This document shows, piece after piece, positions 1 to 9,207 of a stretch of DNA of 64,000 nucleotides (its first letter is position 1; each line of letters opens with the position of its first letter). This DNA is from Thelephora terrestris. Lineage: Eukaryota; Basidiomycota; Agaricomycetes; Thelephorales; Thelephoraceae. The position numbers and the translations under genes are program-made. The notes under the pieces were generated by a model. The model ran no database searches. It was given only the letters and a program-made list of their open reading frames with translations, and had not been told where the DNA came from. The stretch is taken from positions 1 to 64,000 of the forward strand of contig WIUZ02000013.1 in NCBI GenBank assembly GCA_015956445.1, in the 5' to 3' direction.

Positions 1-639
1 CTCTCCTACCAACTGCTCAATAAACAAAAGTAAGCTGAGGAATTCTCCTCACGACTTATTCTTCATCTGACTCATTCAAGCAGGAATTCCCCTGCCAGTG
101 TATGTTCAGTGCCCCTAACCCCTTCCCCTCTACTAGTCCTGTCCAACGTCCAGTCATACCTGACGCTCAACGTTCCATCTGGGAGTATAAACTCATCAGA
201 AGCCTTCAGCTTAATAGAACCTCCGGTCTATTAGCTCATTGTCCCTATTATTGTCCCTTCGCTGCTCTCGACGCCGGAGTTACTACTCCTCCATTCCTAC
301 TTGGAGCTGATCATCAGTTTCTCTGGAAGTCTGATTTCACTGAAAGCGTGCTAGCCACCGTCTATTTCAGTATCAGCCCAGCCTTCTATTTTCCCACTCC
401 TCGAATCCATCTCACCACCAACGTCCATACTCATTGTCCAGCTATCATCGTCCTCTGGTGGGACATACCAACTGACTTACCTTTTGCTGTTATAGAATAT
501 CTTACTAGCTTTGAACAACTCAGTGACCAAGACTTCGAGCCGTTTATTCAACATCTAGTTGAATTCTGCAGCGACTACAACTCTCCCATCCACCCCTATC
601 AATTCAAGTCACCACTCGCTGTCAGGGTTGTGGGCCTGC

Positions 640-1263
640 TTACTGTTTAGGGGGTGCTAGAGGATTAGCGGACGGGTGAGGAGTATCGGGTCGAACTTTG
701 AAGGGGGTTCCAGGTGTGGAGGTGAGGAGAGGGGGGATGTCGAGGGTGAGTGGGGACTCTGTTTGATAAGGGTGAAAGGGCAAGTGGTAGTCTTGACAGA
801 ACTGACTCAGTTGCTGGATGAAGGGGTCGAAGTCTTGATCACTGAGGCGTTCGAAGCTTATGAGATATTCTAGAACCGAATAAGGTAATTCAGTTGGGAT
901 TTCCCACCACAAGACAATAATAGCAGGGGAATGGGTGTGGACGTTAGTGGTAAGGTGAATGCGGGGGTTGGGAAAGTAGAAAGCCGGACTTATACTGAAG
1001 TAGACGGTCGCTAGGACGCTCTCAGTGGTATCTGAGTTCCAAAGGAACTGATGATCGGCTCCTAAGAGGAAAGGAGGAGTGGTGACTCCGGAGTCGAGCG
1101 CTGCAAAGGGGCGATAATAAGGGAAATGAGTAAGTAAACCGGCGGTTCGGTTTACTTGAAGACTCCTGATGAGTTTATACTCCCAGACAGATCTTCTAAC
1201 GTCTGGTATGACCGGACGCTGGATGGGGCTGGTAGAGGGGAATGGGTTTGGAGCACTGAACAT
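640..1263 (-). CDS. A protein of AB element (207 aa, unknown family)
   Basis: This is an intact single-exon frame of 207 aa. It starts at ATG 1263, just downstream of a TATA box in the spacer, and its stop lies about 20 bp from the element end. The N-terminus is proline-rich (NPFPSTSPIQRPVIPD). A globular middle follows with aromatic stretches (FPYYRPFAAL, FLLGADHQFLW, AIIVLWWEIP), then an acidic helix-like part (LSDQDFDPFIQQL) and a proline-rich tail. I recognise no domain, signal peptide or membrane segment. The same frame is intact in three other AB copies here and broken only by insertion in the fifth. That conservation supports real coding; the function is unknown. Confidence 0.75.
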   Translation of the reverse strand: MFSAPNPFPSTSPIQRPVIPDVRRSVWEYKLIRSLQVNRTAGLLTHFPYYRPFAALDSGVTTPPFLLGADHQFLWNSDTTESVLATVYFSISPAFYFPNPRIHLTTNVHTHSPAIIVLWWEIPTELPYSVLEYLISFERLSDQDFDPFIQQLSQFCQDYHLPFHPYQTESPLTLDIPPLLTSTPGTPFKVRPDTPHPSANPLAPPKQ

Positions 1264-1929
1264 ACACCAGCAGGAGAATTCCTGCTTTGGTTGAGTCAGA
1301 AAGGAATAAGACGTGAGGAGAATTCCTCAGCTTACTTTGTTTATTGAGAGTTTGTTGGTAGAGGAGTACAGAAGAGATTGAGAATGGGGAAAAGAAGGAG
1401 CGAACGCTCTTCCTTATATACCCAATCCTCTACAGGAGTCATTATTCTACAACGAGTCAAACAGGGATCAACGTGGTCTGTGCGTAGTTTAGGGCAGGGT
1501 AAATGAGTCGGAGAAGTGGGACTTCTAGAGCGACGAATGAATATGAAATAAGGGAATAATAGCGAATGAGTTATTAGGAGGACAATGGGGATTTCTCACG
1601 TTTCATGGTAGTAATAGAAGACGAATGGGGATTTCCCATGATCGATGGGGATTTCCTCCGTTTCATGGTAGTAATAGAAGACAGATGGGGATTTCCCATG
1701 ATCAATGGGGATTTCTCAGGATTTGATGGGATCACGAGTGGGGCTGAGGGTTCGTTTACCCTAATCGGGATTTCTAATAAGTGGTGGTTTGCTGTTCTCC
1801 TCTTTCGGTTTCCCATTGACTTGGTCCTATATAATCTAGGAGGGTTCTTGGTTCTTTCCTCCCATCGTCTCTTTTCCTTTCCCCACCAACACTACTACCA
1901 TCTCCTCTCTCAAACTTCCTTATACTATC
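1264..1929. promoter_or_regulatory. bidirectional promoter spacer of AB copy 2
   Basis: This is the divergent spacer between genes A and B. Toward A (minus strand) it holds a TATA box at about 1412-1420 (read on the plus strand as CCTTATATACCC). An AATAAA-like word (rather TTTGTTTATTG here) lies close to the A start. Between about 1583 and 1722 it has tandem copies of ATGGGGATTTC alternating with CATGGTAGTAATAGAAGA, a period of roughly 65-70 bp. The same words sit in the spacer of every AB copy. Toward B, the leader is pyrimidine-rich before ATG 1930. Confidence 0.6.
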
Positions 1930-2824
1930 ATGTCTGCCTACGCCGCTAACAGCGCTCTGCTCAACGCCGCCGCCACCCCCTTCGACCTTTCCCCGTCCTT
2001 TGAGACGGACGCTCCCTTCGACGTGGAGCAACACTTGTACGACACTCCCGCCAACATCGCCCATGATAATCAAGTGGCGGTGGATTTCTTGACCGCCCAT
2101 AATGCTCCCGCCGAGTTCTGGGAGCAAGCTGGATACGAAGACCCCAACAGGACTCGAAGGTGGGCTCCTGGGGTTACTCCCATGCAAGATGCGATGGAGC
2201 AGGAGAGGGAGGATAGGATTCTGAAGTTGGAGAAGAGGATGGACATTATGTATGTGGTCGTTAACAGTCTCAACGAGGACTTCTCTCACTTTGCCTTGGA
2301 ACATTGGAAACCTTTCCAGGAATCTCTCCTCAGGTACTTCGGCCATAGATGCCACGGAGCATACTGCACCAATGCAGCTCCTCACTCCCCCGTCGTCCCT
2401 CCGCTGTCTCCAGGATCGAGGAGTTCCTCTTCCTCAGTCCCCTCCTTGGAGTCCTGTCCCAAGTCGTCAGTTGGTGGAGAGGACCCAGAAGAAAAGTCGC
2501 AAGAGTCCGATGACTCGTACTGGACAACGTTGTCGTCCCTCCGACAAGTCACGGCAGGTTCGGATGAAATTGAAGGTGGAGGTAGCGAGTCTTCAGGACC
2601 ATTATGGGTTCGCATTAGTGAGCGCGGCGTTGACAGACGTGAAGCGAGAGATGCATGATAGCCTGTTTCATGATGTGCTGGGGTGCAAGGAGTGTTGGCA
2701 GGATCCGGTAACGCGAGTTTACTCGTATTGCCCTCAAAGCGTACATAACCCTCACCACTTCGCTCATCGTTGTCCGTTTGCTCAGGACTGCGCTTGTGAC
2801 GTGGATCCTTTTGTTCTTGTTTAG
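1930..2824 (+). CDS. B protein of AB element (274 aa, two exons)
   Basis: Two overlapping open frames (1930-2658 and 2252-2824) are joined by a 70-nt intron, 2250-2319, with donor GTATGT and acceptor CTTTCCAG. Exon 1 is 320 nt and exon 2 is 505 nt, together 275 codons including the stop. Exon 1 ends in a charged coiled-coil segment (EREDRILKLEKRMD). Exon 2 has a basic S/P-rich linker, a second helical part (LKVEVASLQDHYGF), then a Cys/His-rich end with CKEC, HHFAHRC and CACD that could bind zinc. The same intron position and 70-nt length occur in all four B genes here. No known family is recognised. Confidence 0.78.
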
Positions 2825-3060
2825 TCTTATAATATTTAGTGGCCACCTTTGTACTTTTATTACTTCGAATAAGACCAATGTCTTGAATTATTTGTGTAAT
2901 CTTGGATAATATGTCACGCGTTCGTGACACTCGCTCTTGATATTCCACCCCCTCTCGTCCCCACTCCAGGAACCCCTTCCTTCAAACCCAGACCCGATAC
3001 TCCATACCCCGCTAATTCTCTAGCACCCCATAAACAGTAAGCAGGCCTTCAACCCTGACA

Positions 3061-3334
3061 CCACTCTCTTCATCAAGTCATCATTTTGAGGCACCATCCT
3101 CAAGCTCTTGTATCTGCCCTCAGAAGACAATAGGGATTTACTTGATAGAGGCTCGGCACTCCTGCTGTGAATTCAGAAAACCTACCGGAGAACACTCGTC
3201 CAACGTGTTTGGACCATGAGACATTTGGGTGGATATTGGGAAGTTCTTCCCCCATTGCCCCACTTATCTTTGTTGGTTGGAGTTGTTACTCATCAACGGC
3301 ACTGTTACCTGAAGGGTGAAAAGTGGCCCTGACA
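3061..3334 (-). mobile_element. F element fragment (LTR tail end)
   Basis: This is about 274 bp, reverse-complementary to the first part of the complete F element at 33333. It ends AGTGGCCCTGACA at 3334. The shared stretches include the reverse complements of the GTGCCGAGCCTCTATCA and GGTAGGTTGTCCG words of the 33.5-kb copy. It is cut on the left by AB copy 1; the rest lies outside the window. The right flank is ACAGA. Confidence 0.75.
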
Positions 3335-5085
3335 ACAGAGACATTCAAACGTGACTGTGGCAGCCTCATGGTGACTGTGATAGTCATACTTTGCTGGGTT
3401 GAGATTTTTCTGCTGGAGTGTGCTACAGTCACTCCGTAGGCCACAGAGGTATTTCCCGATTGTTGGAGCCCAGCAGGTGTTGCAGATGGATTGGAGTGCC
3501 ATCCACTTCATGTGCCATAGCTGAATCCAAGGGAGGGCCCACTGGTACTGGCTGTAGACACCAACATCCATATGAGTATACTGCTTGAGTTTTTTGACCC
3601 TATCCACTGTTACCAGATCACCCGTCACAGGAATGAGGAGGTTACCAAATTGGCCTCCTGAAGTTTGAGCTGTGAAGCAATATCCGTGAGAACATCTTTG
3701 GCACCAGCTGGCTGGGATTCATCAATGTTTGAGGTCTTGAGTGAATAATAAATTGACTTCCAAAGCCTGAGAGGACACTTCTTGTACTTGTTGGTAAAGA
3801 GATTGGTAGCCTTGGGGGAAAATGTTCTGAGAGATGGAATATGCTTCATCCAGATAGAGAGGAGTATCGCCTTTCCGATGTTGTCTAGGTATTCCTGATC
3901 AAGGCCATTGATGAGGTCTTCAAATGTCAACTTGGAATGGAGTCAATCTGCAAGTGCCTGTAGATCCAGGTCATCCTTTGAAACACCATCCATGATCAGA
4001 ACTGTGGCTGCAGTTCCAGTCTGCATCGTAGTCTTGTTAGAAACAGTTTGGTTCCTTGCAATGTAGTTCCGCTGAATGTTGTCATAAATCCACACAACAG
4101 ATTTGTCACCACTCCTAACATGGTCCCCAAGGTCTCCAAGCATGTCAAGCACTGAGTCACCAAGGTGGTGAAGATGTTCACTGAGGCAGGAGTATGCCAT
4201 AAAAAGCCAACACGGTTGCGGAAGCGATGGTGGAAGTGACTGGCATTGCAGGAAAAAAGAGGACGGCACTGACAGTGTGTGGAAAGAGGGTGGCTTCATG
4301 GTTCCAAAAATACAGCAGAACCAATAAGGCTGCAGTTGATTCCCGTTGGAGGTTCAGCTGCATGCAAGATGTGCCACCACTAGCTATCAACATTACCTGC
4401 CAAGGATCCCTTTCACCTTCTTCTCTGTGATCTGCTTTTCTCCTGTCCTTGCTAATTGCAATATTTGCAAGGACCGACCAGATGATTGGGCTTTTCTTAG
4501 TTGCAATGTCATGCTGTGAGCAAAGTGAACATTTTTGAAGTGAGTCCCAAGACCAGTTATTGGGGGAGTGGAAGGAAGATCCTGGTTCTACAAGTTTGTT
4601 GGCTGCCTTGTCAACCTCTTGGAGACTAAGATCAAGTGCTCAATGTAGGAGGGTCCCTTGGCCATGAACAGGTGCATCAGTTCTCCCTATACCACAGACT
4701 TTGAGTAAGCCATGGATAGATCTGATCATATGTGGTGGACATACCTGCTTGTTAAGATCACCTGGTCGAAGCCCATATGGTGGCACCACACTCTGGATGT
4801 TGCTCTTGGCCTTCATCAACCTATGGGCAGTCAACTTGTCCAGAAATGGTCTCAAGTGATGTCATCTAAGCAGTGCAAAACTGTCTGAGGGACAGTCTGG
4901 TTCACATGCAAGGTGTCAAGGAAGGCAGATAAGAATTGATCAAAAGAGTGGAAGCCCCCATCACTAGTGATGTACTTTAGACAGTCAGAGACTTTCTCTT
5001 GATTAGAACGAGCAGGTGTACACTGGCTCGACATTGTGTCACGAGGTGAGAAAAGAAAAGGTAGATGGTGGTGCATGAGAAACAA
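3335..5085 (-). pseudogene. DUF6589-like gene remnant
   Basis: Minus-strand fragments in different frames follow one another. At 5085-4852 there is KVSDCLKYITSDGG and FLSAFLDTLHV. At 3930-3625 there is MTFEDLINGLDQEYLDNIG. At 3628-3340 there is TGDLVTVDRVKKLKQYT followed by WALPWIQLWHMKWMA and a GLRSDC segment. From memory of the family, the last block fits DUF6589 proteins of agaricomycetes (a 'TGD..TVDR...' block followed by 'WALP.IQLWH.KW'). No single model joins the pieces, so it is frameshifted or multi-exon and degraded. It is truncated at its 3' end by element F. Function unknown. Confidence 0.45.
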
Positions 5086-5763
5086 AGATGACTGGATTGC
5101 TGTTTTTTTGTTTTTTCAATTTTGAACTCAATCACTGGCCGCACACATCCTGGGACATGACAACCCTCTGGAAGAACATTCATTGAAGGCCACCAGGTTT
5201 CCTGGGTGGACGTGCACTCAACCTGTGGATCAATCCAACAAACAGCACGAGGTCCAATGCCTGAAGAAGCTCCCGGGTGTCTACCTTGAATGCTTCCACC
5301 TTGATTGTGACTGCACCTTTTCAAGACTCTCAACTCCCTTCTCCCCACTTCCATCCTGGTTGGCTTTTATGCACATGAGGGTAATCCATCAAGGTATTGG
5401 ACCCCACCTCCTTGGTACGTTCATCCTTCTTGCCAGGCATGCACTGGAATTTGATTAATTTTGTGCAGGGTACTTCCTCTGCTTCATTTTACCAAGTCCC
5501 TCCCCGGTGACTTTCTGTCATTCACCAAAGACCACTTGGTCTCAAGCCATCAATTGCTTGATGACCAACCCCAGCCCTCAGGAGTTCGCCGTCCCAAATC
5601 TCGTTGCTCTCTTTTGATTGCATACAACACTTCCTTCCAGAGCCATCTTGTTGTATCCCTGGTCAGGGAAGGCCTGATCCAGTCTATCACTCTCCTGGAT
5701 GTCTCAAAGAAGAAGAAAGAGGAAATAGCTGGGAATGAGACCCGGAGTGACCATCAGCCTCCC
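5086..5763. other. unassigned flank between DUF6589-like remnant and C element
   Basis: I see no gene that can be supported. Short open frames exist on both strands (for example 5461-5796, plus), but none resembles a known family or continues as exons. The last five bases, CTCCC (5759-5763), are the left target duplication of the composite C element. The matching CTCCC is at 13488-13492. Confidence 0.5.
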
Positions 5764-6304
5764 TGTCAGGAACATGGTATTTTTAACTTTTTATAACACA
5801 CTCTTTCTTTGAACTCTTCTTACCTTTTCTTATTGTTTGAATGCTTCACACTCCTTTCCTTCACTCCATCATTCAAAAACACACAACGTGCAATCCATTC
5901 ACGGCAATCAGAACAACATGGCTATACTAAAATGCTTATACAACATCCTGTCAAAAGTAGACTCTATCTACGGCAGGCCTCCAAGTCATCAACTGTCCAT
6001 CCTGGAGGTTGAAGAACTGGCCCCTACCCGCAAGGATCTCTCCAAACATGGCATCCCCATCCTCTGCACTCAACTGAACGTCTAGTTCAAGTCGATACAA
6101 AGAGATGCCTTTGTAGGGTCCCACCAGCCGCCCAGATGTCACTGAACTTCGGAACACCTGGTCCCACATCTCCATCACCGGGTGACTGCTCGGCAGCGCT
6201 GTCGATGTAGTTGAAGAGCAACCCTCCATCTCCCTCATTGGAGGCCTGGGCAGGATCCTGTACTGCGAGTCAAGTGAGGTGCCTGAGCTGGACCTCCAAC
6301 TTGA

Positions 6305-7257
6305 CACTGGGGGCAAGGGGTCAAATACCCGGTGGGGACATGCTGGATACATTGTGATCACAGTCAAAAAGTGATCACAATGTGCCCAGTGGGGAAAATT
6401 TGAATACATTCAAAATGTACCTGGCCATGTGAACCAAATGTGCCCAGTGGGCACATTTTGATTGTGATCACAATGTACCCATCAATGTGATCTCAATGTG
6501 CCCACTGGGGACATTTTGATTGCGATCACAATGTACACATCAATGTGATCTCAATGTGCCTGCTGTGCACATTTTAATTTCTTTCACAATGTCCCCATCA
6601 ATGTGTTCCCAATGTACCCAGCTCATTACATAATAGTTTATTTCACAATGTTGTCCACAATGTGTCCAGCATGTGGCTGAGCCACTCATTCAAAATTCTT
6701 TCAAAGATTATCCAGTGATGTGTCCATAATGTCCCCAGGGGGTTCTTTTTGAAGTAATCACAATGTAATCACAATATTGTTCAATTTCATCATGAACTTT
6801 CAAAGAAATCACTATGTGTATGGCTGTACACATTCTAGACACATCACTGGATACTTTGTGAAAGAATTTTGAATGAGTGGCTCAGCCACATGCTGGGCAC
6901 ATTGTGGACAACATTGTGAAATAAACTATTATGTAATGAGCTGGGTACATTGGGAACACATTGATGGGGACATTGTGAAAGAAATTAAAATGTGCACAGC
7001 AGGCACATTGGGATCACATTGATGTGTACATTGTGATCGCAATCAAAATGTCCCCAGTGGGCACATTGAGATCACATTGATGGGTACATTGTGATCACAA
7101 TCAAAATGTGCCCACTGGGCACATTTGGTTCACATGGCCAGGTACATTTTGAATGTATTCAACATTTTCCCACTGGGCACATTGTGATCACTTTTTGACT
7201 GTGATCACAATGTATTCGGCATGTACCCACTGGGTATTTGACCCCTTGCCCCCAGTG
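6305..7257. mobile_element. palindromic CACTG-MITE, family a, 953 bp
   Basis: This is an almost perfect long inverted repeat that begins CACTGGGGGCAAGGGGTCAA and ends with the complement. A 3-bp duplication TGA (6302-6304, 7258-7260) flanks it. Comparison with the uninterrupted C copy (around 9555) shows the empty site. CACTG ends with a 3-bp duplication are typical of the CACTA/EnSpm superfamily, which includes Plavaka. It has no coding capacity. The arms are built from repeats of short words such as ACATTGTGATCACA. Confidence 0.85.
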
Positions 7258-8212
7258 TGACCTGTCGGTTGAAACGGTTGACCCGGTATCGGAATGGTCT
7301 TCCCTCATCTCGACCAGACTGGTCACCATCCGACTCAACTGGACGTGGATAAGGGTAAGCCGAGGGAGCCATACAATGAGCAACACGGCGTCGAGAGTGT
7401 TTACAACGCTGCCCTGTAGTCACCAGACGTACCTCGGCGACCCTCGGAGCATCTTCAGCTCGGTCCACGACCATATCCTCGATCAACACCAATTGGCTGA
7501 TCGGCTGCAGCGGGCAGCGCCTACAGTTCTCCTTGTCGGACTCGGCCAGAGTAGAAGCCGGAGCCGGAGTAGGAATGGGAGCCTTGTTCTCTACTGGAGG
7601 CGTGGCGTAGGACAACTGGTTAGGCGACGGCAGTACCACCTCATTGGCGTACTCCAACTCGAATGGAACATTGGCCGTACCCTGTCCAACCAAGACAGGA
7701 CCTTCCTTGCAGTTGCAGGTCTTATCCTGAAGGGATTCGACCTGCTCGGTCAACACGGACACCAAATCCTCGAGTTCCTCGATCTAGAAGAACATCTTTC
7801 AGTCATTGCACAAACTGCAAAGGCTGAAAGCCGACCTTAACGCTTTCATCCCCAATCCTCCTCGAGTGCCTATCTAGATGATCGTCCCTCGTATCCAAGG
7901 CACCCGTGATGTTGTTGTCCCTAATGCACAACCCTGCGACTAACTCCTGATGGTTGGCGACCATCGTCTCCAACGCCTCATTTGTTTTCTGCTGGAACTC
8001 GGCCAGGGTCTCCTTCATCAAGAGACCCTCGGCGGACAAACAAAGCACGTCTGCCTTTGCCTCCTTCACCTCTCACTCCAACCGTTCAACCTAGGCAGTT
8101 TGGTTAGTCGAGAGTCATACTCGGATATCCAAACAGAAAACCTACCCGGCTTTCCCCCTCTCAAACGAGCGACCACAACAGGGTGGTGGAAGTGGTGGCA
8201 TGGCGCACGTCC

Positions 8213-8957
8213 GCACAGGATAGGATACAACTAGAGAATGCAGAGGCAGAAAGTCAGCAACATGAGAAGTTTAGTGTGGATATTTTCCCATCCTGCTCTC
8301 TTTGAGAGGGCGGGTTGAGATGATTCCACAAGGGACTAAAAATCACAGGAGTGCATGTACACACTCAACAGACCTTACAAACTGTGGGGACAAAGAATCC
8401 AGGGTTTTTGTACAAACATCTGGTCCTCCATCTCCCACCCAGCAAGATGGGAGACTTGAAAGTGAGAATGGCAAGACAGATCACAAGAACCTAGGAGACG
8501 AAATACAAGATAATAAGGGGACCACAGGGAAACTCTAACGGTACTGCTAGGCTTCAAGAGAGAAGAAGAAGAAAGAGGAAAAGGAGAGAGAAGCTGGCTG
8601 CTTGATTGGGATAAAGGTATTTAGTATTTAGATATATATAAAAGTAGGAAAGCTCTGAGAAGCCAAGGGATAGAGAAGAAATGAACAAAGGGAAGCTGAT
8701 AAAAAAGAGAGGAGGGGAGAGATCACATTAGACAGAAGAGAAAAGTAGGAGCAAGACGTGTGGCTGAGAAATAAACCAAAAGTATTAGTAGCTAGAGAGC
8801 ATAAATGGTGCAGAGAGGAGGTGCGAAAATGTTGGGGAATGCACAAAGGTGATGGGAAATAAAACCACCACTAAGGGAGAATGTGAGTTGCAGATATTGA
8901 CTGTGGGTCTAGAGTTGCAGGTCAGGAACACAGATCACAGGTGGGAGATGATGAATG
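8213..8957. other. unidentified 0.75-kb filler within C1 exon 2
   Basis: Compared with C copy 3 (50240-50290), about 43 bp of exon 2 are missing here and about 745 bp of unrelated, purine-rich DNA stand in their place. I find no TG..CA or CACTG ends, no duplication and no convincing frame. It may be a gap-repair patch or a decayed insertion with lost ends. Confidence 0.5.
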
Positions 8958-9207
8958 CAGGTCTAACAAATCTTGATCGTAGATCCCTCGCACGAGGATG
9001 TACCAGAGCTCCTTCTTGATTGTCAGGAACATGGTATTTTTAAACTTTTTATAACACACTCTTTCTTCGAACTCTTCTTACCATTTCTTATGTTTGAATG
9101 TTTCACACTCCTTATCCTTCACTCCATCATTCAAAACACACACAACGCGCAATTCATTCACGGCAATACGAAACGACATGGCTATACTATGCTTATACAA
9201 TGTCCTG

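Larger units (their letters stand above)
620..2929 (-). mobile_element. AB element copy 2, complete, 2310 bp
   Basis: The ends are TGTCAGGGTTGTGG at 620 and TTCGTGACA at 2929, flanked by the 5-bp duplication CTCGC. It contains gene A on the minus strand (640-1263), gene B on the plus strand (1930-2824) and a shared 666-bp spacer. TG..CA ends with a 5-bp duplication point to a retroviral-type integrase. There are no two direct terminal repeats, so I read the whole unit as one giant LTR-like repeat. It interrupts gene A of another copy of the same family. Confidence 0.88.
102..3040 (+). pseudogene. A gene of AB copy 1, split by AB copy 2
   Basis: The A reading frame starts at ATG 102 (MFSAPNPFPS) and is open to 619, where AB copy 2 begins. 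The missing C-terminal part resumes at 2935 (LDIPPPLV-like, written here with its own substitutions) and ends at TAA 3038-3040. Removing 620-2934 restores one continuous frame homologous to the 207-aa A protein of the other copies. The protein has no recognised domain. The gene is broken only by the insertion; I see no other frame break in the part present. Confidence 0.8.
1..3060 (+). mobile_element. AB element copy 1 (3' part, interrupted)
   Basis: This is the A-gene side of an AB element that enters from beyond the left edge. It ends at 3060 with the family's terminal CCTGACA. It is split by a second AB copy (620-2929) that duplicated CTCGC (615-619 and 2930-2934). The TATA side and the B gene lie outside the window. 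Its right flank (CCACT at 3061) is element F sequence, so AB copy 1 had itself inserted into F. The order of events is therefore F first, then AB copy 1, then AB copy 2. Confidence 0.85.
5951..9020 (-). pseudogene. C-family coiled-coil gene, copy 1 (broken)
   Basis: The exons match the intact copy at 60123-61857 in order and length. Exon 5 is 5951-6081 (131 nt). Exon 4 is 6125-7783, split by a MITE at 6305-7257. Exon 3 is 7836-8090 (255 nt). Exon 2 is 8146 onward, replaced in part by a 0.75-kb unrelated stretch and truncated at 9020 by C copy 2. Exon 3 has an early in-frame TGA at the sixth codon, where other copies have CGC, CAC or TGC. Exon 1 is absent. The gene is dead by at least four lesions. 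Confidence 0.8.

Noticed and set aside
2252-2658. +1 programmed frameshift or overlapping genes in B
   Set aside because: In all four copies a 70-nt intron with good GT..AG sites (for example 2250-2319 and 25546-25615) joins the two frames, so splicing explains the pattern.
6305-7257. CRISPR-like spacing of repeated words
   Set aside because: The words are irregular, form a palindrome and have CACTG ends with a duplication; this is a MITE.
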